Positions 1 to 8,528 are shown, counted from the stretch's first letter. The stretch is DNA of 32,829 nucleotides from Nocardioides sp. AX2bis (GCF_902506435.1 NZ_LR733215.1:2636067-2668895); one strand, 5' to 3'. The notes: generated by a model from the letters alone, not told the origin. Numbers and translations: made by a program.

Positions 1-1650
1 GGGCAGGGGCGGGCCGGCGTCGGGGTCGTCGAAGAGGTCGTCCTCGAACGGGTCGACCTCGGGCAGCTCCTCGGGGGCGTCGCGCTCACCCTGCTCCGGG
101 ACGTCGGGGCTGATGCGGGGGCACACGACGTAGACGCGGTTCCCGGCCGCGACCTCCTCGGCGACCCGGGCCCAGACCCGGTCCCACCAGTCGGGGTTGT
201 CGGTGAGGTACACCGCGGTCGTCTGCACCGGCGCCCGGCCGGCGGGCAGCTCGCGCAGCGTGGATACCTCGAGGTCGCCGAAGACGGTCATCGCGACCGT
301 CCTCGGGATGGGGGTCGCGGTCATCACCAGCACGTGGGGCGGGGTGCCGGCCTTGTCGGTCAGCGCGGCGCGCTGCTCGACGCCGAAGCGGTGCTGCTCG
401 TCGACCACGACGAGGCCGAGGTCGAAGAACGAGACCCGGTCCTCGAGCAGGGCGTGGGTGCCGACGACCAGCCCGGCCTCGCCGCTGGCCAGGCGCAGCA
501 GCGCCTCGCGGCGGCGCGCGGTGCTCATCGACCCGGTCAGCAGCTCGACCCGGGTCGCCCCGGCCGGGCTGCCCAGGACCCCGCCGTCGGCCAGGTCGCC
601 CAGCATCGCGCTGATCGAGCGGTGGTGCTGCTGGGCGAGCACCTCGGTCGGCGCCAGCAGGGCCGCCTGCCCGCCGGAGTCGACCACGCGCAGCATCGCC
701 CGCAGCGCGACCAGGGTCTTGCCGGAGCCGACCTCGCCCTGGAGGAGCCGGTTCATCGGGTGCGGGCGGGCCAGGTCGGAGGCGACCTCGTCGCCGATCC
801 GCTGCTGCCCGCCGGTGAGCTCGAAGGGCAGCCGGGCGTCGAAGGCGGCCAGCAGCGCGCCGTCGCCGCCGTCGCGGGGTCGCGCGCCCAGGGCCGTCAC
901 GGCCCGCCGCCGGCGACCGAGGACGACCTGGGTCACCAGGGCCTCCTCGAACCGGTAGCGCCGCCGCGCCCGTGCCACCTGGGTCTGCTCGTCCGGGGCG
1001 TGGATCCACTCCAGCGCCTGGTGGGCGTCGAGCACGTCGTAGCGCTCGCGCACCGCGGCCGGGACCACCTCGGGCAGCTCGTCGACCACGGACCGTGCGA
1101 ACGTCACCGCCCGCTGGAGGTCCCAGTGGTCGACGCCCCTGGTCAGCGGGTAGAGCGGGTAGAGACCGCGGATCTGGTCGGCGGTCGCCCGGGTCTCCTC
1201 CTCGTCGACCCAGCCGAAGACCAGCATCGTGGGGTTGGTCAGCTGCCACTCGTCGCGGAACCGTCCCGCCTTGCCCAGGAAGAGACCGGTCCGGCCGACC
1301 TCCAGGCGGCCGGCCTGCCACTTCGAGACGTGCGCGCTCTTGGCGAAGAAGGTCATCGACAGCGACGGACCGGACGTCTTGAGCCGGGTCTCCAGCCGGA
1401 ACGCCGGCTTGCCGGTGCGACGGTCGGTGTAGGAGTGCACCTTGCTGTGGACGATCTCCCCGATCACCGTCAGCAGCTGCCCCTCCTGCAGGTCGGCCAC
1501 CCGGGTCAGCTCCCCGGTGCGCAGGTAGCGGCGCGGGTGGTGGGCGAGCAGGTCGCCGACCGTGCGCAGGCCGAGGCCCTTCTCGACCTTCTCCCGCTTG
1601 GCCTTCTTGTCCCCCATCACCGCCGCGACCGGGGTCTCCAGCGCGATCAC
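1..1650 (-). CDS. recG: ATP-dependent DNA helicase RecG (3' end outside window)
   Basis: RecG is a superfamily 2 helicase that remodels stalled replication forks and Holliday junctions. About 550 N-terminal residues are visible. They begin with the wedge/OB part (the LGLRTVGDLLAHHPRRY region near residue 26), followed by the helicase core with Walker A GEVGSGKT at 305-312, a DEQH box at 417-420 and the TATPIPRT motif shortly after. The chosen start is GTG at 1650, preceded by a strong GGAGGAGG Shine-Dalgarno seven bases upstream. An internal GTG-ATG lies ten codons further on. The gene starts 40 bases after the stop of the DAK2 gene, so the two probably form one operon, as in other actinobacteria. 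The helicase C-terminal part lies beyond position 1. The assignment is secure. Confidence 0.96.
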   Translation of the reverse strand, partial: MIALETPVAAVMGDKKAKREKVEKGLGLRTVGDLLAHHPRRYLRTGELTRVADLQEGQLLTVIGEIVHSKVHSYTDRRTGKPAFRLETRLKTSGPSLSMTFFAKSAHVSKWQAGRLEVGRTGLFLGKAGRFRDEWQLTNPTMLVFGWVDEEETRATADQIRGLYPLYPLTRGVDHWDLQRAVTFARSVVDELPEVVPAAVRERYDVLDAHQALEWIHAPDEQTQVARARRRYRFEEALVTQVVLGRRRRAVTALGARPRDGGDGALLAAFDARLPFELTGGQQRIGDEVASDLARPHPMNRLLQGEVGSGKTLVALRAMLRVVDSGGQAALLAPTEVLAQQHHRSISAMLGDLADGGVLGSPAGATRVELLTGSMSTARRREALLRLASGEAGLVVGTHALLEDRVSFFDLGLVVVDEQHRFGVEQRAALTDKAGTPPHVLVMTATPIPRTVAMTVFGDLEVSTLRELPAGRAPVQTTAVYLTDNPDWWDRVWARVAEEVAAGNRVYVVCPRISPDVPEQGERDAPEELPEVDPFEDDLFDDPDAGPPLP

Positions 1651-1690
1651 CGCGTCCTCCTCCCGCGCCCGGCCCGGACGGCCCGCACGC

Positions 1691-3290
1691 TCACTCCACC
1701 GCCAGCATCAGCGCGTACCGGTCCTGGCCGCCGTCGAAGACGGCCAGGTCGACCACGGGGTGCTCGGAGGCCAGCCACGCCGCGGTGCGCTGCCCGAGGT
1801 CGGGCGGCGCGACCGTGGGTGCGCCGACCACCACCGTGACCAGCTCGCCACCCCCGGCCAGCAGGCGCCCGAGCACGTCGGTCGCCACGGCGTGGGCGTC
1901 GTCGCCCACCACGACGTAGTCGCCCGCCACCATGCCGAGGACGTCTCCCGGCTCGCAGGGCCCGGCCATGGTCATCGCCCGCTCGGTGGCCACCGTCACG
2001 GCGCCGTGCCGCACGTGGCGCGCCGTGGCGGTCATCTCCACGACGTCGCGGTCGAAGGAGCGGCCGGGCTCGTGCACGGCCATGGCGGCCAGGCCCTGCA
2101 CCTGCGCCTCGGTCGGGATGACCGCGACGCGCAGGCCGGAGTCGGCCTCGGCGGCCTCGGCGGCGGCGCGGGCCACCCGGACCGCGTCGACGTCGTTGGC
2201 GAGCACCACCACCTCGGCCGCCCCGCACCCGGTGATCGCCGCGAGCACCTCGGCGCTGGAGGGCTGGTGGCCGGGGCCGCCCCGGACCACCGTGGCCCCG
2301 GCCTCGGTGAAGAGACGGTCCAGGCCGGGACCGGCGGCGACCGCGACCACCGCGCGGCCGGCACGGTCCCGGTCGCGCCCGTGCCGGGTGCGGCGGGCGG
2401 CGACCTGCTCGGCGAAGTGGGTGACCCGGACCCGGTGGGGGCGACCTGCCTCGATCCCGGCCTCGACGGCGGCGCCGACGTCGTCGACGTGGACGTGGAC
2501 GTTCCACAGGCCCTCGCCGCCCACCACCACGAGCGAGTCGCCCAGCGCGGCCAGCCGCCGCGGTGCCCGCGCTGCGTGAGCGGCTGGGGCGTCGAGGAGG
2601 TACATCACCTCGTAGGACGGGCCGTCCTCGTGCAGGTCCGCCCCGGCGACCGGTCGAGGCCGTCTCGGCGGCGTCGAGGAGCACGCACAGCCCGCGCCCG
2701 CCGGCGTCGACGACGCCGGCGTGGGCGAGCACGTCGAGCTGCTCCGGCGTGCGCGCGAGCGCGGCGCGGGCCGCGGCGGCCGCCGCGGTGACGACCTCGC
2801 CGGTGCGGGCGGCGGGGTCGGTGGCGCGCTCGACCGCGGCGTCCGCGGCGGCCCGGGCCACGCTCAGCATCGTGCCCTCCACCGGGGTGCCCACCGCGGC
2901 GTACGCGGCCTCGGCGGCCCGCGCCAGCGCCTCGGCCATCACCACCGCGCCCCGCTCGTCGACGCGGGCGCGGCCGATGCGGCGCACGACCTCGCCCAGC
3001 ATCTCGCTCAGGACCACGCCGGAGTTGCCGCGAGCGCCGAGCAGCGCCCCCCGGGCCAGGGCCGCCAGCGCCGCCTCGCGCCCCGCGTCGGCCTCCAGCG
3101 CGGCCGTGAGGCCGTCCCGGGCCGCCGAGACGGTCAGGTGCAGGTTGGTGCCGGTGTCGCCGTCGGGGACCGGGTAGACGTTGAGGGCGTCGATCTCCTC
3201 CCTCGCCGACCCGAGGGCGTCGGTGGCGAGGTCGACGAACCGCGCGAGCGTGCGCAGCGCGATCGTGCCCTCGAGCGGGATCTCTTCCAT
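1691..3290 (-). pseudogene. DAK2/DhaL-domain protein (FakA/YloV-like), apparent frameshift
   Basis: The family comprises DhaL-domain kinase subunits; FakA phosphorylates fatty acids bound to DegV-type FakB partners. The N-terminal half, from ATG 3290, has the nucleotide/Mg motif NVYPVPDGDTGTN (Asp43, Asp45) and GARGNSGVVLSEML. The C-terminal half has SYEVMYLLDA and WNVHVHVDD (the conserved His pair) and ends ALMLAVE. The two halves lie in different frames. The first reads in frame through LLDAAETASTGR, and the second is open from RPVAGADLHEDGPSYEVMY onward, so a one-base excess falls at about 2640-2680, near a CCCC run at 2641-2644. The span is 1600 bp, not a multiple of three. Both halves look conserved, so this is either a very recent mutation or a sequencing error. 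A TACGCT box lies 10 bases upstream of the ATG. recG follows. Confidence 0.85.
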
Positions 3291-3382
3291 GGCGAGGGCC
3301 AGCGTAGGGTGGGGCACCGACGGCCGTGGTGATCGGCCACCGGCCGCCACCGCACGATTTCGACGCCTGCTCGGTCGTCGGA

Positions 3383-3388
3383 TACGCT
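3383..3388 (+). promoter_or_regulatory. Candidate -10 box for rpmB
   Basis: TACGCT fits the actinobacterial TAnnnT -10 pattern. It lies about 60 bases before the rpmB GTG, leaving room for a leader with a Shine-Dalgarno. The opposite strand has its own TACGCT at 3301-3306, facing the DAK2 gene, so the interval holds back-to-back promoters. No clear -35 box was identified. Confidence 0.4.
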
Positions 3389-3449
3389 AGGGCGGTTGCC
3401 CGTCGTCGGGCTCACACACTTTTCACCGAACCGTTCAGGAGACAAACCC

Positions 3450-3635
3450 GTGGCTGCCGTCTGCGACCTCTGCGACAAGAAGCCGACCTTCGGCAACAAC
3501 CGCCCCTGGTCGCGCAAGATCACCAAGCGCCGTTTCGACCCCAACATCCAGCGGGTCCGCGCCACCGTGAACGGGACGCCCAAGCGTCTCAACGTCTGCA
3601 CCCGCTGCATCAAGGCCGGCAAGGTCACCCGCTGA
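3450..3635 (+). CDS. rpmB: 50S ribosomal protein L28
   Basis: This is a large-subunit ribosomal protein of 61 residues, the normal length. It starts at GTG 3450 with AGGAG about eight bases upstream. The sequence begins AAVCDLCDKKPTFGNN and ends CTRCIKAGKVTR. The four cysteines form two CxxC pairs (CDLC near the N terminus, CTRC near the C terminus). This is the zinc-binding C+ form of L28, and actinobacteria that carry a zinc-free paralogue usually control that second copy through Zur. It is divergent from the DAK2/recG operon and is followed directly by a strong hairpin terminator, so it is probably monocistronic. Confidence 0.98.
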   Translation: MAAVCDLCDKKPTFGNNRPWSRKITKRRFDPNIQRVRATVNGTPKRLNVCTRCIKAGKVTR

Positions 3636-3651
3636 CCCTGCACGTCCGCTG

Positions 3652-3682
3652 AGGCCGCCCCCGACTCGTCGGGAGGCGGCCT
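3652..3682 (+). terminator. Rho-independent-type hairpin after rpmB
   Basis: A perfect 8-bp stem AGGCCGCC/GGCGGCCT (3652-3659 with 3675-3682) encloses a second 5-bp stem CCCGA/TCGGG with a CTCG loop, interrupted only by one bulged A. The tail is TCGTGCGTC, not a U run, as is common in high-GC actinobacteria. It begins 16 bases after the rpmB stop. Confidence 0.8.
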
Positions 3683-3769
3683 TCGTGCGTCCTGCGGGAC
3701 GCTCCGATGAATCCGGCGCACCGCCCGGGTCACTCCTCCTGCCACCACCCGCCTGCCCCAGGAGTCCCC

Positions 3770-4306
3770 GTGCGCGACGTCGTCGTCTACACCCTGCTGT
3801 CCCTCGACGGCGTCGCCGAGGAGCCGGGCGACTGGATGTTCGAGGCCGACGAGGAGGTCTTCGCGAACCTGGCCTCCGTCATCGGCACCCAGGACGACGT
3901 CCTGCTCGGTCGAGGCACCTACGACTACTGGTCCGACTACTGGCCGACCTCCGACGTCCAGCCGTTCGCCGACTTCGTCAACGGCACCCCCAAGCACGTC
4001 GTCACCTCCGACCCGGCCGAGCTGGCCTGGGCGGGGTCGACGCCGGTCACCGGCCCGCTCGCGGCGCACGTCGGACGGCTGAAGGAGAGCCCCGGCGGTG
4101 ACATCGGCGTCCACGGCAGCATCCGCCTGGCGCAGAGCCTGGTCGCCGCCGACCTCGTCGACCGCCTCGAGCTCGTCGTCGTCCCCACCATCGCCGGTGC
4201 CGGCCGCCGGCTCTTCACCGGGTCCGACAGCCTGCGCCGGCTGAGGCTGGTCACGACGAGCCGGTCGTCGACGGGCTGCGTGTTCCTCGGCTACCGGCTC
4301 CGCTGA
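3770..4306 (+). CDS. RibD C-terminal/dihydrofolate-reductase-fold protein
   Basis: The protein has 178 residues and belongs to the COG0262-like family of small NADPH-binding reductases that share the RibD C-terminal fold. Visible family features are the opening VVVYTLLSLDGVAEEPGDW, VLLGRGTYDYWSDYWP (the LGRxTYE-type motif), KHVVTSD, the IGVHGSIRLAQSL segment corresponding to the nucleotide-binding G-S/G strand, and a C terminus RLFTGSDSLRRLRLV. The start is GTG 3770 with AGGAG immediately upstream. An ATG at 3707 is in frame but has no ribosome site and encodes an unconserved extension. Substrates of this family are largely unknown, so true folate reductase activity should not be assumed. It converges on thiL. 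Confidence 0.85.
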   Translation: MRDVVVYTLLSLDGVAEEPGDWMFEADEEVFANLASVIGTQDDVLLGRGTYDYWSDYWPTSDVQPFADFVNGTPKHVVTSDPAELAWAGSTPVTGPLAAHVGRLKESPGGDIGVHGSIRLAQSLVAADLVDRLELVVVPTIAGAGRRLFTGSDSLRRLRLVTTSRSSTGCVFLGYRLR

Positions 4307-4336
4307 CGGGGGGGCGGCGCCACCGTCCGGGACGGC

Positions 4337-5293
4337 TCAGAAGTGGGTCCACCCCGTGGCGCCCTCGTAGGCCGCGCCGTCGACGGTGACCTCGCCGGGC
4401 GTGCCGCCGTCGAGCACCTCCCCCACGACCGTCCAGCCGTCGGGGACCTGACCGGGCGGGAACGTGGCGAGCAGGCCGTGGTCGTCGCCACCGCCGAGGA
4501 CGAAGGACAACGGCTCGGAGCCGAGCGCCGCCCCGACCGTGGCCAGGGGCTCGGCGACCTCCAGCGTCGCGGTGCGCACGTCGATCGCGACCCCCGAGGC
4601 CGTGGCGAGGTGCCCGGCCTCCGACAGCAGGCCGTCGGAGACGTCGATCATCGAGGTCGCGCCGGCCTCGGCGGCGGCGGGCCCGGCGTCGTACGGCGGG
4701 GTCGGTCGGCGGTAGGCGTCGACGAGCACGCGCGGTGAGCGGAACCCGCGGGACAGCACGGTGAGGCCACCGGCCGCCCAGCCCTGGCGCCCGGCCAGGG
4801 CCAGCTGGTCGCCCGGCCCGGCGCCCGAGCGCAGCACCGGCGACCGGGTGCAGGTGCCGAGGACGGTCACCGCGACCACGACCTGGTCGGCGCGGGTGAG
4901 GTCGCCGCCGACGATGCTGGCCCCGACCAGGCCGCACTCCTCGGCGAAGCCCGCGGCGAGGTCGAGCGCCCAGGCGACCGGCAGGTCGGCCGGGGCGGCC
5001 AGCCCGATGGTCAGCGAGGCGGCCCGGCCACCCATGGCGTTGACGTCGGAGATGTTCTGCGCCGCGGCACGGTGGCCGACGTCGGCGCCGGAGGCCCAGT
5101 CCCGCCGGAAGTGGCGGCCCTCCACCATCAGGTCCGTGGACACCACGACGTGCCCGGTACGCACCCGCAGCACCGCCGCGTCGTCCCCCGGACCGACCAG
5201 GACGTGCTCGCCCTGGGGGAAGAGCGCGGTGAGCTCGGAGATCAGTCCGAACTCCCCGACGTCGGCGAGGGTGGCGTCAGCGGGGAGGGCCAT
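4337..5293 (-). CDS. thiL: Thiamin-monophosphate kinase ThiL
   Basis: ThiL makes thiamin diphosphate from thiamin monophosphate and ATP, the last step of the pathway. The protein has 318 residues, the normal length. Family landmarks are DVGEFGLISELT near the N terminus, GPGDDAAVL (metal/ATP Asp residues), STDLMVEGRHFRRDW, NISDVNAMGG, IVGGDLT, a long AIR-synthase-like second domain with MIDVSDGLLSEAGHL, and GGGDDHGLLATF near the C terminus. The start is ATG 5293, with a GGGGG stretch four bases upstream; an in-frame ATG at 5302 is the alternative. The gene is divergent from the Lrp-like gene and convergent with the reductase at 3770. Linkage of thiL to DUF3515 and ddl is common in actinobacteria. 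Confidence 0.95.
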   Translation of the reverse strand: MALPADATLADVGEFGLISELTALFPQGEHVLVGPGDDAAVLRVRTGHVVVSTDLMVEGRHFRRDWASGADVGHRAAAQNISDVNAMGGRAASLTIGLAAPADLPVAWALDLAAGFAEECGLVGASIVGGDLTRADQVVVAVTVLGTCTRSPVLRSGAGPGDQLALAGRQGWAAGGLTVLSRGFRSPRVLVDAYRRPTPPYDAGPAAAEAGATSMIDVSDGLLSEAGHLATASGVAIDVRTATLEVAEPLATVGAALGSEPLSFVLGGGDDHGLLATFPPGQVPDGWTVVGEVLDGGTPGEVTVDGAAYEGATGWTHF

Positions 5294-5412
5294 GACCCCC
5301 ATCCCACCAGAGGCCGCTGCGCGGTAGGTTGACCCGGGTCGCCACCAGCGTGGTCGACCCGTCGTGGCTCCCGGGGCCCCGACGACCCACCCGTCTCAAC
5401 GAGGAGATCCCC

Positions 5413-5649
5413 ATGGTCGTCCAGGCCTACATCCTGATCCAGACCGACGTCGGCAAGGCCGCCGAGGTCGCTGCTGCCATCGCGCAGGTCAAGGGCGTCA
5501 CGCTGGCCGAGGACGTCACGGGCCCGTACGACGTGATCGTGCGCGCCGAGGCGCGCAACGTCGACGAGCTCGGCCAGCTCGTGGTCTCGCGGGTGCAGAA
5601 CCTCGACGGGATCACGCGCACGCTGACCTGCCCCGTCGTCCACATCTGA
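5413..5649 (+). CDS. Stand-alone Lrp/AsnC ligand-binding (RAM) domain protein
   Basis: This 78-residue protein consists only of the RAM/ACT-like effector-binding domain of Lrp/AsnC regulators, without a DNA-binding helix-turn-helix. It shows the typical pattern AYILIQTDVGK, VKGVTLAEDVTGPYDVIVRAEA and ITRTLTCPVVHI. Stand-alone RAM proteins usually assemble as dimers or decamers and may modulate full-length Lrp partners or bind amino acids; no ligand is evident here. The start ATG 5413 has GAGGAG upstream with ideal spacing. A possible -10 (TAGGTT, 5325-5330) lies upstream. The DUF3515 gene follows after 22 bases, so the two are probably co-transcribed. Confidence 0.93.
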   Translation: MVVQAYILIQTDVGKAAEVAAAIAQVKGVTLAEDVTGPYDVIVRAEARNVDELGQLVVSRVQNLDGITRTLTCPVVHI

Positions 5650-5671
5650 CCCGCCTGCCGACGCGCCCGAG

Positions 5672-6187
5672 GTGACCCGGTCCGGCCCGCGCGCCCGCGC
5701 CGCGGTCGCGCTCGGGGCCACCCTCGGCGTCGTGCTCGCCGTGAGCGGCTGCTCGGGCGCGGTCGACGTCGACGTCCCCTCCCTGGACGCCGAGCAGCAG
5801 GCGGCGTGCGACCAGCTGATCGACGCGCTGCCCGACCGGCTCGAGGACCTCGGTGAGGACGGCCTCGACCGCGTGGACGTCGACCCTGCCGACGCCACCG
5901 CGGCCGCCTGGGGCGACCCCGCGGTCGTCGTCGCCTGCGGCGTCGACGCCCCCGAGGGGTACGACCGGTTCCAGCTCTGCCAGGAGATCGACGGCGTGGG
6001 CTGGTTCGTCGACGACGCCGACCTGCAGGACGAGCCGACCGAGGTCACCCTGACCGCCGTCGGCTACCGCCCGCGGGTCTCGCTGGTCGTGCCCGCGGAG
6101 TACTGGCCCATGGGCGGTTCCTCGGCTGCGGCCGAGGTGGCCGGTCCGGTCCTGCGGGCGACCGAGCTCGTCGACGCCTGCCGCTGA
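5672..6187 (+). CDS. DUF3515 family lipoprotein
   Basis: The protein has 171 residues and starts at GTG 5672, 22 bases after the RAM gene. It has a short Arg-rich N-region, a hydrophobic stretch and a lipobox ending VSGC with Cys27 as the lipidation site, so it should be anchored to the outer face of the membrane. The mature part contains three further cysteines (ACDQL, VVACGV, LVDAC) and the family-like segments VPAEYWPMGG and CGVDAPEGYDRFQLCQ. DUF3515 proteins are actinobacterial and are typically encoded next to thiL and ddl, as here. The function is unknown. The stop lies inside the hairpin shared with ddl. Confidence 0.88.
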   Translation: MTRSGPRARAAVALGATLGVVLAVSGCSGAVDVDVPSLDAEQQAACDQLIDALPDRLEDLGEDGLDRVDVDPADATAAAWGDPAVVVACGVDAPEGYDRFQLCQEIDGVGWFVDDADLQDEPTEVTLTAVGYRPRVSLVVPAEYWPMGGSSAAAEVAGPVLRATELVDACR

Positions 6188-6212
6188 GGCCGCCCGTCCC
6201 CTCAGCGCAGGC
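6176..6212. terminator. Bidirectional hairpin between DUF3515 gene and ddl
   Basis: CGCTGAGG (6182-6189) pairs with CCTCAGCG (6200-6207). The stem is extended by GCCTG/CAGGC across one bulged C, with a 10-base loop. It overlaps both stop codons of the convergent genes, so it can terminate transcription from either side. Confidence 0.7.
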
Positions 6213-7401
6213 CGGTCCCGCGGGCCAGCGCGAGGCGGATCAGCCGGTCGACCAGGTCCGGGTAGGACAGCCCCGTCGCCGCCCACATCTGCGGGAACAT
6301 CGAGGTCGGCGTGAACCCCGGCATCGTGTTGATCTCGTTGACCACCAGCGCCCCGTCCGGCATCACGAAGAAGTCGACCCTGGCCAGGCCCTCGCAGCCG
6401 ACCGCCGCGAAGGCCCGTGCGGAGAGCGTGCGCACCCGGGCCGTCAGCGCCGGGTCGAGGTCGGCCGGGATCACCGTGCGGGTGGACTGCTCGGGCAGGT
6501 ACTTGGCCTCGAAGTCGTAGAAGTCGTGGTCGTCGCCCACCAGCACCTCGGCCGGCATGCTGGTCTCCGGTCCGGCGCCGGGCCCGCCCGCTGCGTCGGG
6601 GAGGCGTTCCAGGACGCCGCACTCGACCTCGCGGGCCCCCTCGGCGGCCAGCTCGACCAGCACCTTCGGGTCGTGCTCGAAGGCCCCCTCCAGCGCGCGT
6701 CGCACGGCGGCACCGTCCCCGGCGTCGCCGACCTTGGCGATCCCCATGCTGGACCCACCGCGGGCGGGCTTGACGAAGACCGGCCGACGTCGACCCGCGC
6801 CGTCGTCGGCGAGCCCGAGCACGCGGGCGAGCACCTCGTCGGCGTCGGCCACCCAGGCGGCGCGGGTGACCGTGACGCTCGGCATCACCGGCAGCCCGGC
6901 GTCGCGGAGCACCACCTTGAGGAAGGCCTTGTCCATGCCGACCGCGGAGGCCAGGACGCCGGCGCCGACGTAGCGGACGCCCGCCATCTCGAGCATGCCC
7001 TGCAGCGTCCCGTCCTCGCCCCAGGGCCCGTGCAGCAGCGGGAAGACGACGTCCACGTCGCCGAGGGCACGCGGCGGCGACCCCGGGTCGGTGACGACGA
7101 GACCCGCACGGCCGTCGGGGTCGCCGCCGGGAGCCAGGCTGAGGGACGCACCACCGGCGTCGACGGCGGGGAGCGCGTCGGGCGTGGTGATCCGCAGCCG
7201 CTCGGGGTCACCGGACTCCAGCACCCACCGGCCGTCGGGCGCGATGCCGACCGGGACCACGTCGTAGGCCTCGGGGTCGATCGCGGCGAGCACGCTGCCC
7301 GCGGTGACGCAGGAGATCGCGTGCTCGCTGGAACGGCCGCCGAAGACGACGGCGACGCGTGGCTTGACGGTCTGGCCAGGCGCAGAGGGCTCCGGGGTCA
7401 C
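6202..7401 (-). CDS. ddl: D-alanine--D-alanine ligase
   Basis: Ddl is an ATP-grasp ligase that makes the D-Ala-D-Ala dipeptide for peptidoglycan. The protein has 399 residues from GTG 7401. It shows VVFGGRSSEHAISC (D-Ala site Glu/His), LLHGPWGEDGTLQGMLE, VGMDKAFLK, FVKPARGGSSMGI (ATP-grasp lid), DFYDFEAKYLPEQST and the metal/active-site motif EINTMPGFTPTSM. It is longer than typical Ddl because of acidic and Gly-rich insertions around residues 85-105 and 290-305. An in-frame upstream extension exists but is low-complexity. A -10-like TAGGGT ends seven bases before the GTG, which suggests a leaderless mRNA starting at or next to the start codon. It is divergent from the PLP enzyme gene. Confidence 0.96.
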   Translation of the reverse strand: MTPEPSAPGQTVKPRVAVVFGGRSSEHAISCVTAGSVLAAIDPEAYDVVPVGIAPDGRWVLESGDPERLRITTPDALPAVDAGGASLSLAPGGDPDGRAGLVVTDPGSPPRALGDVDVVFPLLHGPWGEDGTLQGMLEMAGVRYVGAGVLASAVGMDKAFLKVVLRDAGLPVMPSVTVTRAAWVADADEVLARVLGLADDGAGRRRPVFVKPARGGSSMGIAKVGDAGDGAAVRRALEGAFEHDPKVLVELAAEGAREVECGVLERLPDAAGGPGAGPETSMPAEVLVGDDHDFYDFEAKYLPEQSTRTVIPADLDPALTARVRTLSARAFAAVGCEGLARVDFFVMPDGALVVNEINTMPGFTPTSMFPQMWAATGLSYPDLVDRLIRLALARGTGLR

Positions 7402-7408
7402 CGCACGG

Positions 7409-7427
7409 ACCCTAGCGTTCCTAGGAT
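7409..7427. promoter_or_regulatory. Divergent leaderless promoters, ddl and PLP-enzyme gene
   Basis: On the minus strand TAGGGT (7409-7414) is followed by seven bases and the ddl GTG at 7401. On the plus strand TAGGAT (7422-7427) is followed by six bases and ATG 7434. Both match TAnnnT at the spacing typical of leaderless actinobacterial promoters. The two boxes are seven bases apart, so polymerases at the two promoters would exclude each other. Confidence 0.6.
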
Positions 7428-7433
7428 CAGGGG

Positions 7434-8528
7434 ATGCCCGACGACGCGCCCGTGCCCGCACCCGCCGACCGACCCCTGCACCCCGCCACGCTGGCGGTGA
7501 CCGCCGGCCGCCCCAAGGACGATCCCGACGCACCGCTGAACGAGCCGCTGACGATGGCCTCCACCTACGTCGCGGGTGGCGAGCGCGAGTACGGCCGGTA
7601 CGGCAACCCCACCTGGCAGGCCTTCGAGGCCGCCCTCGGCGCGCTCGAGGGCGGCCGCTGCCTGGCGTTCTCGTCCGGCATGGCGGCGGTGTCGACCGTG
7701 CTGGACCTGGTCGGCCAGGACGGACGCGTGGTGATGCCGCAGCACGCGTACCTGGGCAGCGTGGCCTACCTCGGTGACCTGGAGGCGCGGGGCCGGGCGC
7801 GCAGCGTCCTGGTCGACATGACCGACCTCGACGCCACCCGCGCCGCCTGCGAGGACGCCGCCCTGGTGTGGGTGGAGTCCCCCACCAACCCTGCGCTCGA
7901 GGTCACCGACGTCCGGGCAGTCACGGAGGCCGCACACGCCGCCGGGGCCTACGTGGTGGCCGACAACACCTTCGCCACGCCCGTGCTGCGCCGCCCCCTG
8001 GAGGACGGGGTCGACCTCGTCCTCCACTCGGCGACGAAGTACCTCGCCGGTCACAGCGACGCCCTGATCGGGGCGGTGGTGACCCGCGACGACGCGCTGT
8101 TCGACGTGCTCAAGAAACGCCGGGACCTCGCCGGCGCGGTGCCCGGCACGCTGGAGGCCTGGCTGGCCCTGCGCGGGCTGCGCACCCTGCACCTGCGCGT
8201 GGAGCGGGCCCAGGCCAACGCACAGGTGCTGGTGGAGCGGCTGCGCGAGCACCCCGCGGTCGCGGAGGTGCGCTACCCCGGCTTCGGCGGCATCGTCTCG
8301 GCGGTCCTGGCCCAGGGCGAGATGGCCGCGGACCTGCTCCCCCGCAAGACCCGCCTGTGGGTCCACGCGACCTCGCTCGGCGGGGTCGAGTCCACGCTGG
8401 AGCGCCGGCGCCGGTGGAAGGGCGAGGCGCCCACCATCCCCGAGGGCCTGGTCCGGCTCTCGGTCGGCATCGAGGACGTCGAGGACCTGTGGTCCGACCT
8501 GCGCCGGTGCCTGGACGGGTTGGTCTGA
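7434..8528 (+). CDS. Cys/Met-metabolism PLP enzyme (cystathionine gamma-synthase/lyase family)
   Basis: This is a 364-residue fold-type I PLP enzyme of the transsulfuration family. Visible family elements are YGRYGNPT at 53-60 (phosphate-binding Tyr/Arg from the neighbouring subunit), AFSSGMAA at 78-85, QHAYLGS at 103-109, ESPTNP at 148-153, VADNTFATP with Asp177 (pyridine-nitrogen contact), and HSATKYLAGHSD with the Schiff-base Lys202. The C terminus has VRLSVGIEDVEDLWSDL. The sequence cannot decide between cystathionine gamma-lyase, gamma-synthase and O-acyl-homoserine sulfhydrylase. The N terminus starts at ATG 7434, directly after a leaderless-type -10. It is slightly shorter than E. coli MetB (386 residues) and has no obvious defect. 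Confidence 0.9.
   Translation: MPDDAPVPAPADRPLHPATLAVTAGRPKDDPDAPLNEPLTMASTYVAGGEREYGRYGNPTWQAFEAALGALEGGRCLAFSSGMAAVSTVLDLVGQDGRVVMPQHAYLGSVAYLGDLEARGRARSVLVDMTDLDATRAACEDAALVWVESPTNPALEVTDVRAVTEAAHAAGAYVVADNTFATPVLRRPLEDGVDLVLHSATKYLAGHSDALIGAVVTRDDALFDVLKKRRDLAGAVPGTLEAWLALRGLRTLHLRVERAQANAQVLVERLREHPAVAEVRYPGFGGIVSAVLAQGEMAADLLPRKTRLWVHATSLGGVESTLERRRRWKGEAPTIPEGLVRLSVGIEDVEDLWSDLRRCLDGLV

Noticed and set aside
1647..3350. A continuous 567-codon minus-strand reading frame across the whole DAK2 region
   Set aside because: After about 2650 its translation turns Arg/Gly/Pro-rich and loses the family, while the neighbouring frame has the conserved C-terminal domain. It is the out-of-frame continuation after the frameshift.
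4323..4335. Small CCGTC-CGG-GACGG hairpin between the RibD-like gene and thiL
   Set aside because: Only five pairs with a three-base loop; too weak to call a terminator in this GC context.
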